64,000 bases of DNA from Tachypleus tridentatus (GCF_004210375.1 NC_134834.1:155639290-155703289); one strand, 5' to 3'; shown: positions 46,753-59,520, numbered from the stretch's first letter. Program-made: numbers and translations. Notes: generated by a model from the sequence alone, not told the origin.

Positions 46753-48249
46753 ATGTTATGTTTAGTAGAGAACTTTGGTATCATCTGCTGACCTTATAGC
46801 TAGAATCCAACACTCAGAAAGTGGAGGGCCTGGTGCAAGTATGATCCATACAGAATGTATCTGTATAGAACAGAAATGTATTAATAGAAAAAAATGGTAC
46901 AAAAATGGAGGAAATGCACTACATCCAGATCAGGTATGTTCTTCACCTGGAACTTAGTTCCTTATAAAAGTTGGAATAGAATATGAGTAATCATTAGTAT
47001 AGGCCAGCCCCAACCAGATACCCTGAGGTTCTACAACTTGGTATAGGAATTATGGGGTTGTGCTACCTATATCTAAGGTTGGTGGATTGGAGTATTGGGC
47101 TGCAGTTATATATTTATATATACTTTGATTGGATCCCAACCCAAAGCCATATAGTGGTGTATTTCACAGCACTGGAATAACAAAGAGAAAGTAGTAAGCA
47201 ACACCTATGCAGACAAACTTTCTCCTCCACCTGAAGAAGTCCAAAGGGCAACACTCCATGCTTGGAATGATGAGAACACATATACCTTACTTAACCAAAG
47301 GAACAGAACTCACCTGCACTTGAATTATGTACATTCATCCTCACTTCTCAACCAAGGACCTAGGATAAGACCACTTTGTGTTTATAATTATCAGGAGATA
47401 GTGGACCTACTTCCATAAACAATATACGAAACTGACATTGATCAAGAAGAAGGGACATGCATTCCTGAGCCAGATATCTTCATGTCAGATCTGAACCTGA
47501 AGTACAAGTAGACTCCTGCAAAAACTGGTGCCACTCCTACTGACATCTGGAAAAAAAAATCCAGGAACCCTAGTAAGAGGACTCCCAAATTCACCCTCTC
47601 CTCAAAGATCGGAGAAGCACACTCAAACACTCTGGAGGAAAAGCCTCTGTCTACTATTCCAGCAACTGGAAATTAGGTGTGGTAGGAACCTCCCGAAATC
47701 CACTAGTAAACTTTGGTGGGAGGAGTAACACGCACTGAGGGAGTCCTAGGGAATGATGCTCTGGAAATAGTACATTATTAAAAGCAAACCAATCCCAATT
47801 TGTTCAACCTAAAGATCAGCAGAGATGAGAAAGATCCTCTTTAGCTTTGCTCATGATTGTCCATTAATGATAGTTCATAATAAGGTAATATCATCCAGTA
47901 GATGCCTAGACAGTCTTATGGAACACCCCATTTTGATAGAGCCTGTTGTACCCTGTAATACTTATAATGAAAGTGGTTGCTAGTGCATAACTGAGAAGAA
48001 AAAACATACCTGCCCTGGCAATGCTTGCCACAGAGTAGGATCCAGTTAAAAATAAAAGGTTCCTGTAAATAAAAGAGAGTATGATTCAGGAAAATACTCA
48101 CCTGTAGTTATTAAAAGTCTTAAGAGCTACAGTCAAAATAGCTACAGTCAAAAATCCTTAGAACAAGAAACTGTCAGGTCATGTAAGTATAAGGAGTAGT
48201 TCACATACCAGCCTGCACAATGTTTCTACATGTCAATTTAACCCATATG

Positions 48250-48760
48250 GCTCATAGCAGAGAGAGATGATGAATCTGGTGACATGTGGCATACAAAATA
48301 TTCCTTTTCTGTAATGATAATCCATTATAAGCTATGTGAATCAACTTGCAAAGCCACCTTTTGAGGGCAATAGGAAATAAGTCACAGAAAACAGAAAGAT
48401 AAAAATGAACAGTCAATATGTGGTACCTTGAAATAATATAGTATGAGTCATGTAACACTTGAGAGCTCTGACAGGATTTATCAAATGGGCAGGACTGGAG
48501 CAGTCATAATGATGAGAAGTGGCTGGCAAATGGATTGATAAGGAAAGGATCTTTCCCCTTTTCTGGCTGCCAGAGACTCAGGAAGAAAAGACCTATCAGG
48601 ATAAAGCAAGACAAATGAGGAATGATAGAGTCTTATGCACATGGATTGCAAACAACTCCAACTGACAAAGTCCACAAGCCAACAACAACAAAAACTACAA
48701 TTTAAGAGAAAGGTGAAACAAAGAACATAAAATGAAGGGATCAAAACAAAGATGAGACAA
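48250..48760 (-). pseudogene. DIRS tyrosine recombinase remnant
   Basis: Minus-strand segments: LELFAIHVHKTLSF (about 48640-48680), where the family has the first catalytic Arg followed by SEL-x-AL-x-V; RSFLPESLAARKGERSFPYQ (about 48530-48590); then KLIHIAYNGLSL and ATCHQIHHLSLL at 48252-48340. The last corresponds to the family's H-x2-R-H box, with His replacing Arg. Several frame breaks are present. Confidence 0.6.
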
Positions 48761-49109
48761 TGTATGTAAAACTAAAATCCCAATTCAGTAATTGAAGAGG
48801 TCATTTGGGTCAAAGAATAGGAAAATATTTTAGTAGATCTGACAAAACTAGGGACTAAAAATCTTCTGACATTTAGAATGCCTCAAAATAGTGGATAAGA
48901 ATGTCTTATAGAAAGCCACCATAGATGAAACAAGACCCTTCTCAAATACCAAAGTTGGAAAACAGGATATAGTAGATACTTTTGGATGAAGAGGATTTAA
49001 ATTTCCTGTGATACACCACTTATGATAACTATTACATTTCGACTAATAAATGACCATAGTTGACCTACAGAAAGATTACGTTAAGAACTGAGAAACCTTA
49101 GAAGTTAAA

Positions 49110-50700
49110 CCCTTACATCAAGCAAAGGACTGCATAACTTTTAAGCATGAAAACTGAGTGTTCTAAAACTGGGCAGAGAATGTCTGATTGAAGTTTTCTC
49201 AAAGACTTTAAATGTGAAGGAAGTAAAGGTGGACATACCTGCTGATACCAAAGAAGTAGAAACCATGCTTGAGCTGGCCAGTAATGTGCAACCAAGAGAA
49301 CTCAATAGAAAGTAGAATGAACCAACAGTTGAATTGGAGGAAAGGCATACAGATAGAAACCTGCCTAGTCCTAATCAAATGGATCTACTGTCAATACTTG
49401 AAGATGAGGTATTTCACACTAAAACAACTGCAGTTGAGAATTCCAATGAATTGCAAAGGCATCGATTGTTGAAGACCTGAAATGAGAGTAAATCCATTGA
49501 AAAACCTCATGATGTAATACCATTCTGTTAGAATAATCCAGCTGTGTTGAAAGAATTCATCACTCTTGAAATAAACCATGCTTAGAGACTGATATTACAG
49601 AAATGAGCCCAGTAGAAAAGATTCAAGGTATGAAAACAACAATCTTGAGAATGTGTGTCTCCTTGACACAAAATCTGAGATACAACTGTGGAATTGTCAG
49701 AAGGCGTCATGACAATTTTTTGCCTCATGAACATGTAAAAGTTTGAAAACATTGGCATGGAGGGTAGATTCATCTTCTGTCCAACTATTCTGAAACTGTT
49801 GACCTAAAAGATAAGCTCCCAATCCCTGAAAAGATGGGTATGTGAACAGAAGGATCTTGGGACAAGATGGTGGAATGGATACCCCAATACTAGTGTTGCT
49901 CTTGTCCGACCACCATTTGCAATTGACAACATTGCTCCTGAGTAATAAGATGAGATGATTCAAAGGACTGGAATGCATGATACATTCATTGTACAGTGAT
50001 TACTGAAGAAACCTGTTCTTGTCACAGGTGCAATAGGAGAAGGAGACAGAAGTAAAAGCCTGATGGCTCTTTCCATTTCTTGGAACTAGATCAAGGCTAG
50101 GGTTGAGCTGAACTTAAATTACTATTGCAAAACATACCCAAATGGATGAGATATTGTGTCTGTAACAAAACTGATTTCTCCAGTCTGATAAGGAAATCCA
50201 CTTTTGTAGCTTCTGATAGGAGAATCTGAGAGTGTTGTTCTGCTAATTGATGGGATAGAGCCATCCATCCATATAATAATGTGTGCACAGAGCTAAGAAT
50301 GCAAGTGATGAAAAAAGGCTCAAATAATTCTTCAGAAGACATAAGGTGCCGATGCAAAACCAAAAGGAAGAGACCAGAACTGCACCACCTGACCCTCATG
50401 CACAAACCTGAAAAACCTCCAGGAAGATTTTGCTATGGGAATATAGAGATAAGCATCAGTAACATTGTACTTGGTCATCCAAAGCCCTGGTGCAAAGTGC
50501 CATCATAGGTTGAGAAACATTCCACTGTGAAGTGAGAAGGATTTAAAAGGAGTTGCCCAGAAGGTGGTAAAAAAACCCTTTATAACAAGGCATCTCTACC
50601 CAGTAAATCCCAACAGGAAACCAGAAAAAGAATGTAGGAAGAGAATCTGACTAAGGTGGATGTCAATAAAATCCCCAACTTCTCCTCAAACTGCTGAGGA
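49110..50700 (-). pseudogene. DIRS reverse transcriptase and RNase H remnant
   Basis: From high to low coordinates: GLWMTKYNVTDAYLYIPIAK (about 50420-50490, RT block with catalytic Asp), WRFFRFVHEGQVVQ, SLPFGFASAPYVF (about 50345-50380), then LEKSVLLQTQYLIHLGM (about 50130-50185). RNase H follows: KWWSDKSNTSIGVSIPPSCP and ILLFTYPSFQGLGAYLLGQQ (about 49790-49920; the family's TDAS is TYPS here), WTEDESTLHANVFKL, then DNSTVVSQILCQGDTHSQ (about 49655-49700). AFAIHWNSQLQLF lies at about 49430, and VAHYWPAQAWFLLLW at 49113-49295. Stops and shifts are frequent. Confidence 0.82.
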
Positions 50701-50945
50701 GAAGTTAATAAGCTTCAGACAAAACTTGGATTGAAGATAAATACCTCAGGAGAGTCATTAGAATATGATGAATCCAAGAAAACTGTGATCTATTTAAAGT
50801 CATCACAGGTTCCAATCTAGAACCCTTCCAGATACAAAATGGTGGCCCATCTATTTAGAATCTGAAGATACTTTCTCCTGGCAGTGATAAGCCAAACCAT
50901 GCTGTTCCAATAAATGAGGGTGGAAATGCATAGCTATCCTGCCAC

Positions 50946-52035
50946 TTAATCTTCATCAGTACACATTAAAATATCCACCTTTCAGTACACCTAGGGTCCA
51001 TATGGACCCGCATACATTTAATGATCATAATGTTGAAGCTATGATTCAGATGTCGAAAAGTTAGGATATTGGCTTCTCATAGCATTATGTAGATAAACTG
51101 TAAGAAAAATAGCATACCATAAGTATATAATATGTGACATATTATTACAAAATATGAAATTAACTTATATCCATTTTCTCATGTTTAGACATAAAATTGT
51201 CATCACTAACATATATTTTGATAATATAGGGCCACTTCTTCTCTAATTGACATCTCACAATTAAAACTAATAAAATACTGATTGAAGAAACATATTTCTC
51301 ATAAACGTAACAAAAACACCAAACTGTATGAAAATGTGCTTGGGGTCTGAATGGACCTAAGGGGGTCAAACCACATCAAACTTTGTTTCAGAGTTGAACT
51401 AATGCCAAATTTTGGACAATACATAAGCAAAACTTATTCTTAGTGAACATAAAGCATTTCTCATATCTTTTACCAGTCATTTTACAAACACTCATCACAC
51501 TGTACATTGGGTGTGAAGTGATCAGCACAGACATGGTTTCCACATGCTGTACTGGTTTAATGGACTTTCCTGTCTGCAATTTTTGGGCAAAGATAACATT
51601 GTCTTTTGTTTCTGAAATACCTGGACTAGCATGCTGTCTTGTGTTAAGCAATACTAGATCTACAAAGACAGATTTGACACCTTTCTGCATTGCACGGGAG
51701 ATTCTGGAAACATCTCTGAAATAGATTGTGCACATTACTTCACTTTAGGAGAGATCTAAATACATAATCTCTGTGAGTCCATACACACAATGCCTGATGA
51801 AGACACAGAGCTCCAAATCTATATATTACTTGGGGTCCATGCAGACCCCATGCAACTTTTATTCACAAAAGTATTCGACTGAAAAACATAGAAAGTTTTA
51901 CTTTTTTTGTGTCAGAAGTTGACAATGTGACAATTACATAAAAATAAATAAAAATATAACTGTTCAATGTAAAAATATTAAAAAATATTTATCGTTGGAG
52001 TCCATATGGACCCCAAGTGTACTGACGAATGTTAA
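50946..52035. mobile_element. TTAA-flanked (piggyBac-like) non-autonomous element nested in the DIRS copy
   Basis: The ends are inverted: CAGTACACCTAGGGTCC near 50983 and the complement of CAGTACACTTGGGGTCC near 52024, both close to TTAA (50946 or 50966; 52032-52035). A palindromic GGGTCC-ATATGGACC-like motif occurs at both ends, with degraded copies inside at about 51337 and 51829. TTAA targets are typical of piggyBac. The 115-codon minus frame at 51388-51735 could be a transposase scrap but I could not match catalytic motifs. The left edge is disturbed by a short internal duplication. Confidence 0.5.
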
Positions 52036-52860
52036 CTAAGTGGCAAATCTCCCAGCATGAACAGCAATATCAGGAGGAGGAGGAAAAACCAAATAAGCAT
52101 TTGCTGTCCTTTCTACTAACAAAGGAGTAGAATCAAATGCAATAAGAGAGACCCCCACCCCACCCCAAAAAAACAAAAGATCATCTGCTGAAACTGACCT
52201 AGTTAAAAGAAAATTCAGAAAAAAACTAGTCTAAATTCTCACCAGTCCTTCCTGGATCATTTGCAAATGCCATCTCAGAACCCTCCAGGGAATCACCCAT
52301 CTCACAACAGATCATGTCACAGACAGCTTCAACTGAGAGTGACGCCTCCCTCTGGCTGTTGACAAACACCAGATAGCAGAAGTGGTAAAGAAGAGGTCTA
52401 ATTGACCTCTGTAATAGAAACATTAATTCAGGAATTCATACCCATCAATAAGTGTTTTTGGTTAAGTAATGCAGAAACATAAATGAAAAGATAAGCAGAG
52501 AAATGCAAACAATATTTAAATTCAAAATATAAATTGTAAGTAATCACAACACTGCTGTTAATAGAAACTTGTGCTTAATTCTTTGCCAAGAAAAAACAAT
52601 TACATTATCAATAAGAACTGCTCATGTACAGTACCTAGATAGAGGGTGCATTGACACTGGTGGAGAAAGTTGCAAATTAGAATTTGCTTAAAACATTCAA
52701 ATGGAATAAAAAAAAAAAAAACTGGAGCAAGTGTTCTCAGTGTGTAGATGGGCAAAGAGTGGAAACTCTGGAGATCAAGAAATGGCTATAGCATCAGCAC
52801 AATGTTTTGGAAAAGAGACTGCTTTCCACAAGGGTTGTTATAAATCTTTAGATCTACAAT

Positions 52861-54299
52861 CAGAAAAAGGACATAAGTGTAATAATTTATATATATATAG
52901 TATGCATTAAATGAATAACTTATTGAATATATACTGAATTACAGTGCTTTGTTCAAACTTTTTTTTCAGAATGGAGATTTACTTCAGTATATATAGTACA
53001 TGAACTGATAAGGAAAGAGATAAAAATTTAAGAAACAACTTCAGAATTGAGTTGTTGTTTTTTTTCTGCTAGTTCAATAAACAGATTCTTTAAAAAAGCC
53101 ATTAGTCTTACAGCACATTCAGAAAGGACGGTTTCTTATGATACAGCAAGTACATTTTATAGTTGAAAATAAATGGTGTGAAAACACATCCTAGCTAGAT
53201 TAAAAGTATAATTTGTCTATACAGCATACATTTTTAAAGTTGTATTTTATTATAAAAACTAATTGTACCAATAAGACTAAAAGAGAAATTAAAACTCACC
53301 ATCATGTTTAACTACCAATAGTCTGACTTGTTTACTTGTACACAAGGGTTAGTATTAATTAAATACATGTAGTAAAATATAGATAAACTATGTAAACTAT
53401 AAAATGCAACACAAGCATTTCAGCCAGTGTCATTAACACTTCTTATGAGAATTAAAAACCTTTTACCTTTAGAAAGAAAATTAATTTTTGAAATAAATTA
53501 TTTATCCTGAACTATGCATTTCACTAAATTATTCATTGAATATACCATATAGAATTGACTAAAAGGATAACCATATAATACTACCTTTTTCCAGTTCCAT
53601 TCATTTATGCCTCTATGAGCTGGAATTGATAAAGCCAGACCATTAACTAAAAGGTAAGGTGTATAATGCATTTACTGAAGTTGCCTAACCAGAAGTATAA
53701 AATTAAAACCTTTTCATAGGTTTATATGTACACACACAAATAAAAAATACTGAACTACAACAAACATCATATTATTTTAACAACAGTTCTGAAGAAATTA
53801 ATTAATATGTTAATAAAATTTTGTTTAGAGCTTATTACAGTCCATATGTCTGTCCCTTCCAACTGGTAAAAAATACTATATATTTCAACATAATCTTCAC
53901 TTCATATAAATACAGCTTAAAAAGTGTACTGAAGTAGCTAATAATTGTGATGAAATTCTAAATTTTACTTCCTATTTAAAATTAATACACTGTTTTGATA
54001 GGCAGAACTACAAGCATGTAGTGTTCAAGCAATGAAGATATACATCACATTTAACAATATCATTATTACAAACCAAGAATTAAAATACATATTACCTCAT
54101 CATTAGTCACAAAGAACTAGCATATTTCAGATAATCTCTACAGTTTCTACACATTTTGACAGACATATCATTATTATATGGCTTCTACAAAGTGTACTTT
54201 ATTGTGAAGTGGCTAATCCTTCCATATTCATAACTAAAACATTACAGCTGTTCCATTTTTTTATATTATAAGTGACAGGAAGTTTGCTGAAAAATAAAC
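52861..54299. other. No gene recognised
   Basis: About 1.4 kb of AT-rich sequence with poly-T and poly-A runs. No domain or repeat seen. Confidence 0.5.
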
Positions 54300-54874
54300 T
54301 ATACACTTTTGCATATTCTATATGTTTCAACCCTGTGAGAATCAGTAATATTCTTCTGGATGTCCTATCAATAAAAATCCTTTATCACAAGCTTCACAGT
54401 TGATGCTTATTAAACTCTATAACCTGGGGAAATTCCATGCAATAAATACCACAACTGTTTCACTTCTCCAAAGTGTGTATTGTACATTACTCTTTTCAGA
54501 AATGATTAGTTGTTTATGTAATCATAACTGTACAGTTTTTGAGAATGTTTGTCTTCTGAAGTTCCTTTATATATGTTTCTGTTTAAAAAATAACTTGCAT
54601 GCTGATAAAAAAATTGATCATTTTTTCCTAATATACCAAATCTATGTTTATTTAAAAAAGTGCAAGGAAAATTACTTGGCACAGGTACTACATCTCAATA
54701 ATTTTTCACTGTGTATGCACTTTCTGAAGCTTCTAAGTACTTTTATCAAAAATGTAAGGTTTCTTCCCTGAGCATTTTATACGTATTTTTAGGTTATCTT
54801 TTTTTTTCTGAATCGATTAACATGCATATAAAAACATTATGGTTTATCCTAAGTGTGCATTTCTCAATTTTGTT
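54300..54874 (-). pseudogene. Decayed zinc fingers downstream of the zinc-finger gene; probable 3' UTR
   Basis: Immediately past the stop, a finger continues in another frame: KDKSYHCSACSRESGRSNNL (about 54885-54945), followed by stops and EMHT. Further down, DNLKIRIKCSGKKPYIFDK-like text (about 54740-54800) and CEACDKGFLLIGH (about 54355-54400) are finger fragments. The array was once longer and its tail is now untranslated. A possible AATAAA on the minus strand lies at 54647-54652, which would place these fossils in the transcript. Confidence 0.6.
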
Positions 54875-56459
54875 TTAAGTTATTACTTCTTCCAGATTCT
54901 CTGCTACAGGCACTGCAATGATATGATTTGTCCTTTCAGTATGTATCCTCTGATGTCTTTTCAGACTACTATTATTTCTAAAAGTTTTATTACAGATAAT
55001 ACAACTATGTGGTTTAGCCATGGTATGAATCTTTTTATGTCTTTTAAGAATAGCATTTCTTCCAAATTCTTTGCCACAAACATCACAATTGTACAGTGTC
55101 TCCCCAGTGTGAACCCTTTGATGCCTTTTCAGATTTGCATATCTTCCAAATTCTTTTCCACAGACATCACATGTATGTGGTTTTTTCCCAGTATGAATCC
55201 TCTGATGTCTTTTTAGATTAGCATTTAATCCAAATTCTTTGCCACAGACATCACAGCTATATGGTTTCTCCCCTGTGTGAATCATCCAATGTCTTCTTAA
55301 TTTAGCATTTGTTGCAAATTTCTTGCCACAGTCATTACAACTATATGGTTTTTCACCTCTGTGTACTCTTCGATGTCTACTGACATAACTTTTCATTGCA
55401 AATTCTTTGCCACAGACATCACAGTTGTATAGTTTTTTCACTGTGTGAATTTTTTGATGTTGATTAACATAACTTTGCATTACAAATTTTTTGCCACACA
55501 CACCACAACTATAAGGCTTATCTCCAGTGTGGATAAACAAGTGTATTTTTAGATATGAACTGGTTGCAAATTCCCTGTCACAGATGCTACAACTGTACAG
55601 TTTCTTCCCTGTGTGAATCCACTGATGTTGTATCAAACCTCTTTTACTTCCAAAGTCTTTGCCACACACCATACAAATGTATGGTTTATTTTCACTGTGA
55701 TTGATTTGGTGATTTCTTAAATTTGACCTTCGGAAAAATGTTTTGCCACATACATCACAACAGTATGGTCTCTCTCCAGTGTGTATTTTAAAATGCTGTT
55801 TTAAGCTATTATTTCTTGCAAATTCTTTACCACAGACATCACAACAATATGGTTTCTCTCCAGTATGTATTCTCTGATGTCTTTTTAGAGAAGCATTTGT
55901 TCCAAATTCTTTACCACATACATCACAACTGTATGGTTTATTCCCACTGTGAGTAATCTGATGTTCCTTTAGATAAGCTTTTCTTGAAAATTTCTTGCCA
56001 CACAAAACACAACTGTAGAGTTTCTTCCCACTGTGGGTAATCTCATGCCTTTTTAGACATGAACTCTGTGAAAACTTTCTGTCACAAATTTCACAACTGA
56101 ATGGTTTTTCTCCAGTGTGTCCCCTCTGGTGTATTTCTAGCTTAGCTTTAGTTTTAATTTTTTTTCCACATATGTCACAACTGAATGGTTTTTCCCCAGA
56201 GTGTTCACTCTGATGTATGTTTAGTTCAATATTATTTCTAAATTCTTTACCACACACAATACAGTAGTATGGTTCAACTCCATTGTGGTAATTTTTTCAT
56301 AATTTTTGTTATTTTCTTTTGAGAAAGCTTTGTCAAACAAAGAACTGTTTGATTTCTGAGATTCACAGATTTCTGTGTTTTTGAAGAAAAGGTCTTTGGA
56401 GAAAGTAAGACATGCAGGAAACTGGTTTCCACATTGGTTGGTCATGTAGTTCTTTAAAT
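54875..56459 (-). CDS. C2H2 zinc-finger protein, main exon (16 fingers)
   Basis: A DNA-binding, probably nuclear transcription regulator. I count 16 tandem fingers of the C-x2-C-x12-H-x3-H form, from YYCIVCGKEF (about 56265) to HSCIICNKTF, joined by TGEKP-type linkers (also SGKKL, TGKKP, TVKKL variants). Helix contact residues (-1,3,6) near the end are T,S,R for finger 5, L,N,R for finger 13, R,N,R for finger 14 and R,I,R for finger 15. The exon starts at an acceptor TTGCTTGTAG at 56460-56461. Its first ~55 codons (acidic and Ser/Lys-rich linker) are in a different frame from the fingers; one extra T in the T6 run at 56292-56297 would join them. This is either a homopolymer error or a real frameshift. 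The stop at 54875-54877 follows a short out-of-register tail. No KRAB, SCAN or BTB domain was seen. Confidence 0.85.
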
Positions 56460-59400
56460 CTACAAGCAAGAGATGAATACAACAGATTATAGTATTTAAT
56501 AAATGCATTACACTAACTTATAACTCCAAGCATAAATTCTGGAATGGTACAATTCAATAAATAACTAAGTAACAATAATTGCCATTATTTACAACACTTA
56601 GTTTCTAAAAACTTAGTTTCACAAAAGAATGAAAATAATAAAAGTCACATGTACTACAATATCATTATTTTGCCTTTTGATCCATATTCTATTGAATGAT
56701 AACAGTACTGGTATTCTACACATACTATACCACATATACAAGTTTCTTGCTCTATTTTGTTTAAAAACTAAAACTGTCATGTAATTGTCTTATGATGACA
56801 AAAGTTTTGCCTATTTAATACTTAGAATTTCTGCCATGTATGAAAGAAATGGAGTCATCTGGGTGCCATGAGTAAGGTTCTAAACTGGCTTAGTTTAATC
56901 ATAAAATAGTGTATCACTGAAAGACCTATGCAGTACTGTTTTTATAAAAAAGTTAAGATTATCCTTAGATGAAAATGTATTTGAGATAGATATTCATCTC
57001 TCTACAGAATAAATAGTTATTTCAGAGTCTTGAACATTTGCTAAGAAAAGTTTCCATGTGCCACATGCCTCGAATAAAATTCCCCTTCCTACACATATTA
57101 ACATGGATTGAATCAGCCTGCAGTCCTCAAACAACAGGGATGTGGCACATCCTTCACATTCAATAAACCCTATGAGCACTAGGACTGCAACAAAGGCTTA
57201 TCTGTGGCAAAGCAAAAGAAACATACCTGAAGTGGGAGAGGAAAGATGGGATGGTCTTCAAAAGGTGAATATCTATAAGAAATATATTTCTATGTAAAGA
57301 AAACGTTCACTTCAGGAATGCTTCCAACCTCTTAACAGAATAAACATCTAGGATCTTATACTGATAAGATGGAGGAACTGGTGGAGATAAAAACAAAATT
57401 ACAAAGACAAGCTATATAAAACACAAGAAAGAAAAAAAACTGATGAAGCACATCACTCACTAGTTAGGGAGGAGGGGTAGCCTAGTGGGGTAACACTTGG
57501 CAGAAGACTGCACTTAGGCAGTTATTTTCTGGAGATAGTCTCTTCTATCAAGTGAATCACCCAAAGCTCAGTTTGATTATCACCACTCTTGTAAGCACAA
57601 TGAATGACGTGTAGACCACTTTAGTCAATATGACATAATGATGCAGTTTTGTTTGGAAGAAAACAATTCAAATATCTTCCACATTACTGAAGGTATATCC
57701 ATCAAGAATTAGAGAACTTTCCCTAAACTGAATCATTTTACAGAATTCAAAAAACAGGTAGTATATCATTATCCCATGCATGACCAATAAACATTGAATT
57801 ACTTTAATGATAATTCACTATGATTATCTCAAAATAAAATATTTATACTTACCTGCTACTATTATAGGGTAGGATTGTAGGATTCAATAAACATTAGTAT
57901 AAATGTATCAATGCCCTTGAGCTTATCAGTTAATAATGACTGGTAGTATAACTTCAGTTGCTAAGTGCTCATTTTAAAAGTTGTTTGTTGACTCTACTTT
58001 GGGAGGGTAGTATTTGGTATTAAGTATTGTTTTGTTTTTTAAACATTTGTAGACTTCAGCTCATTTACAAAATTGATCAAGATTTTTGTTTCTAACACAG
58101 CATTTCAATGTTTTTGTACTGCTGAGTTTTCATGTGTGACTTTAATGCAGTTCCTTCCACATTTGAAATATGAATAGTTTTGGACACAACATGCACTGAG
58201 CCAAGTATGTATATAAACCCACAAAGCATAGGCAGGACTGTTTTCCAAACTCTGCTGAAAGTTGCATATTCCAGGAATGATCAATAATAATAAAATAAAG
58301 TTGAGGTTTTCAATGAAAACATACTTCTCTCCTGTTGAAGCAACTGACCTTCTGCTAATAAATCAAACAAACACACTATGATTGATAATAATGTATCAGA
58401 GGGCCATAACTTCAACTTTTGAAATGGAGTTACTGTTACTTTTGAGAGGCACTGTAGCATGAAAGATTGCCAAAAATATTTTTCATCGACACCAGTTTGT
58501 ATATTATAAAGTTGAATTTTAGTAAATAAGAAACTTTTGGATTTATGTGTTCTGTTTGATTTAATGGACAAGAACATATTCAATAAAAAAAAGAATTTTT
58601 AATATGTGGATGATTTACTGCTTACTATACTCACTAAGCATAAATCATCCTATTTGATGTCTTTTGACAGAAGAATATCAACATACATTGCTGTAGATAG
58701 AATCGAATCTACTCTATCCAATCATTTCTAGCATTACGTTCTATTTTCAAAGCTGAATTACATTACAAATGGATAACTCCCCCTTTATATAATAAGGTAC
58801 ATGTAGTAATAAAATCATGGACAGAGAAAGAAATTATGCACAATAATAAGTAACTGATTATTTTGCACCAAATGGATAACTGTTTCTTAGTAGAATACAT
58901 ACTCAAACTTTATTGAAGCAGAAAGTTGTTTTTAAAAATGCACTTTCCATGGAGTTGTGCAGAAATGAAAGTTGGTTGTTTAGAGGTAAGACTTTCCAGA
59001 GCTACACAAAAAAATAGGATCAAATTTTCATTTTAATTTGTGAAACAGATCAATTTTTTATAATATTAAATAAACCTGAAAATATTGACATATATTCTAA
59101 TCAGCAAGGGTACTAGGAAACAACAAATTCAACTCTATATATACTTAAAGTTTGTGTTATTCAATTTATATTTATAGTTTAACACAGTTACTAAAATATG
59201 ATGTAAATGAGAGCTATCACTCCTGGATTTACTTAAAGTCTACACATAAATTATGCTTCTGAGAAATTATACTTTTTTTTCAAAATTTTTCACAAATAAT
59301 TATGTATTGTAATAATTTGTGCTTACCAGTACCTACATAAAGCACTTGTACATCATTCACAGGTAAGAAACAAAGCCTTCAGTCACATATCTCCATATGT

Positions 59401-59520
59401 GTAAAGTTAAAATGATCCTGATTAGAGCTGATTCATTTAAAGCTCTGTTGTTAGTATCCATTCCTTAGTGCAAAACAGGGTATTACTTTATTTATAATGA
59501 CTTCATATATATGAACTTAC
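56460..59520 (-). other. Intron of the zinc-finger gene
   Basis: Bounded by the donor GTAAGT (59515-59520) and the acceptor ...TTGCTTGTAG (56460). No other exon with a domain was recognised. Small minus-strand frames at 56994-57179 and 58281-58583 have no recognisable content. Confidence 0.6.

Larger units (their letters stand above)
46200..52860 (-). mobile_element. DIRS-type tyrosine-recombinase retrotransposon, broken
   Basis: The minus strand encodes, in the order of DIRS elements, reverse transcriptase, RNase H, the conserved post-RNase H segment and tyrosine recombinase (48.25-50.70 kb). About 46416-46553 is an inverted match of about 52638-52800 (shared AGATAGAGGG, GGTGGAGAAA and TAAATTAGAATTTGC-like text), consistent with inverted terminal repeats. 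The exact ends are uncertain. A second, nested inverted pair lies at 46303-46752. A TTAA-flanked element interrupts it at about 50.95-52.03 kb. On the minus strand at 52226-52423 a 65-codon frame could be the gag side but is unrecognised. The plus strand at 47190-47700 is also unusually open and unexplained. Confidence 0.68.

Noticed and set aside
51443-51724. Plus-strand 93-codon frame as a membrane protein
   Set aside because: It lies in the nested TTAA-flanked element, overlaps a minus-strand frame of similar length, and neither has a recognisable motif.
52226-52423. 65-codon minus-strand frame as a host exon
   Set aside because: It falls between the TTAA-flanked element and the DIRS inverted repeat and most likely belongs to the DIRS copy; no domain supports a host exon.
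54400-55216. Plus-strand frames of 123-125 codons
   Set aside because: Antisense to the zinc-finger exon and its decayed tail; hydrophobic composition is a by-product of the complementary strand.
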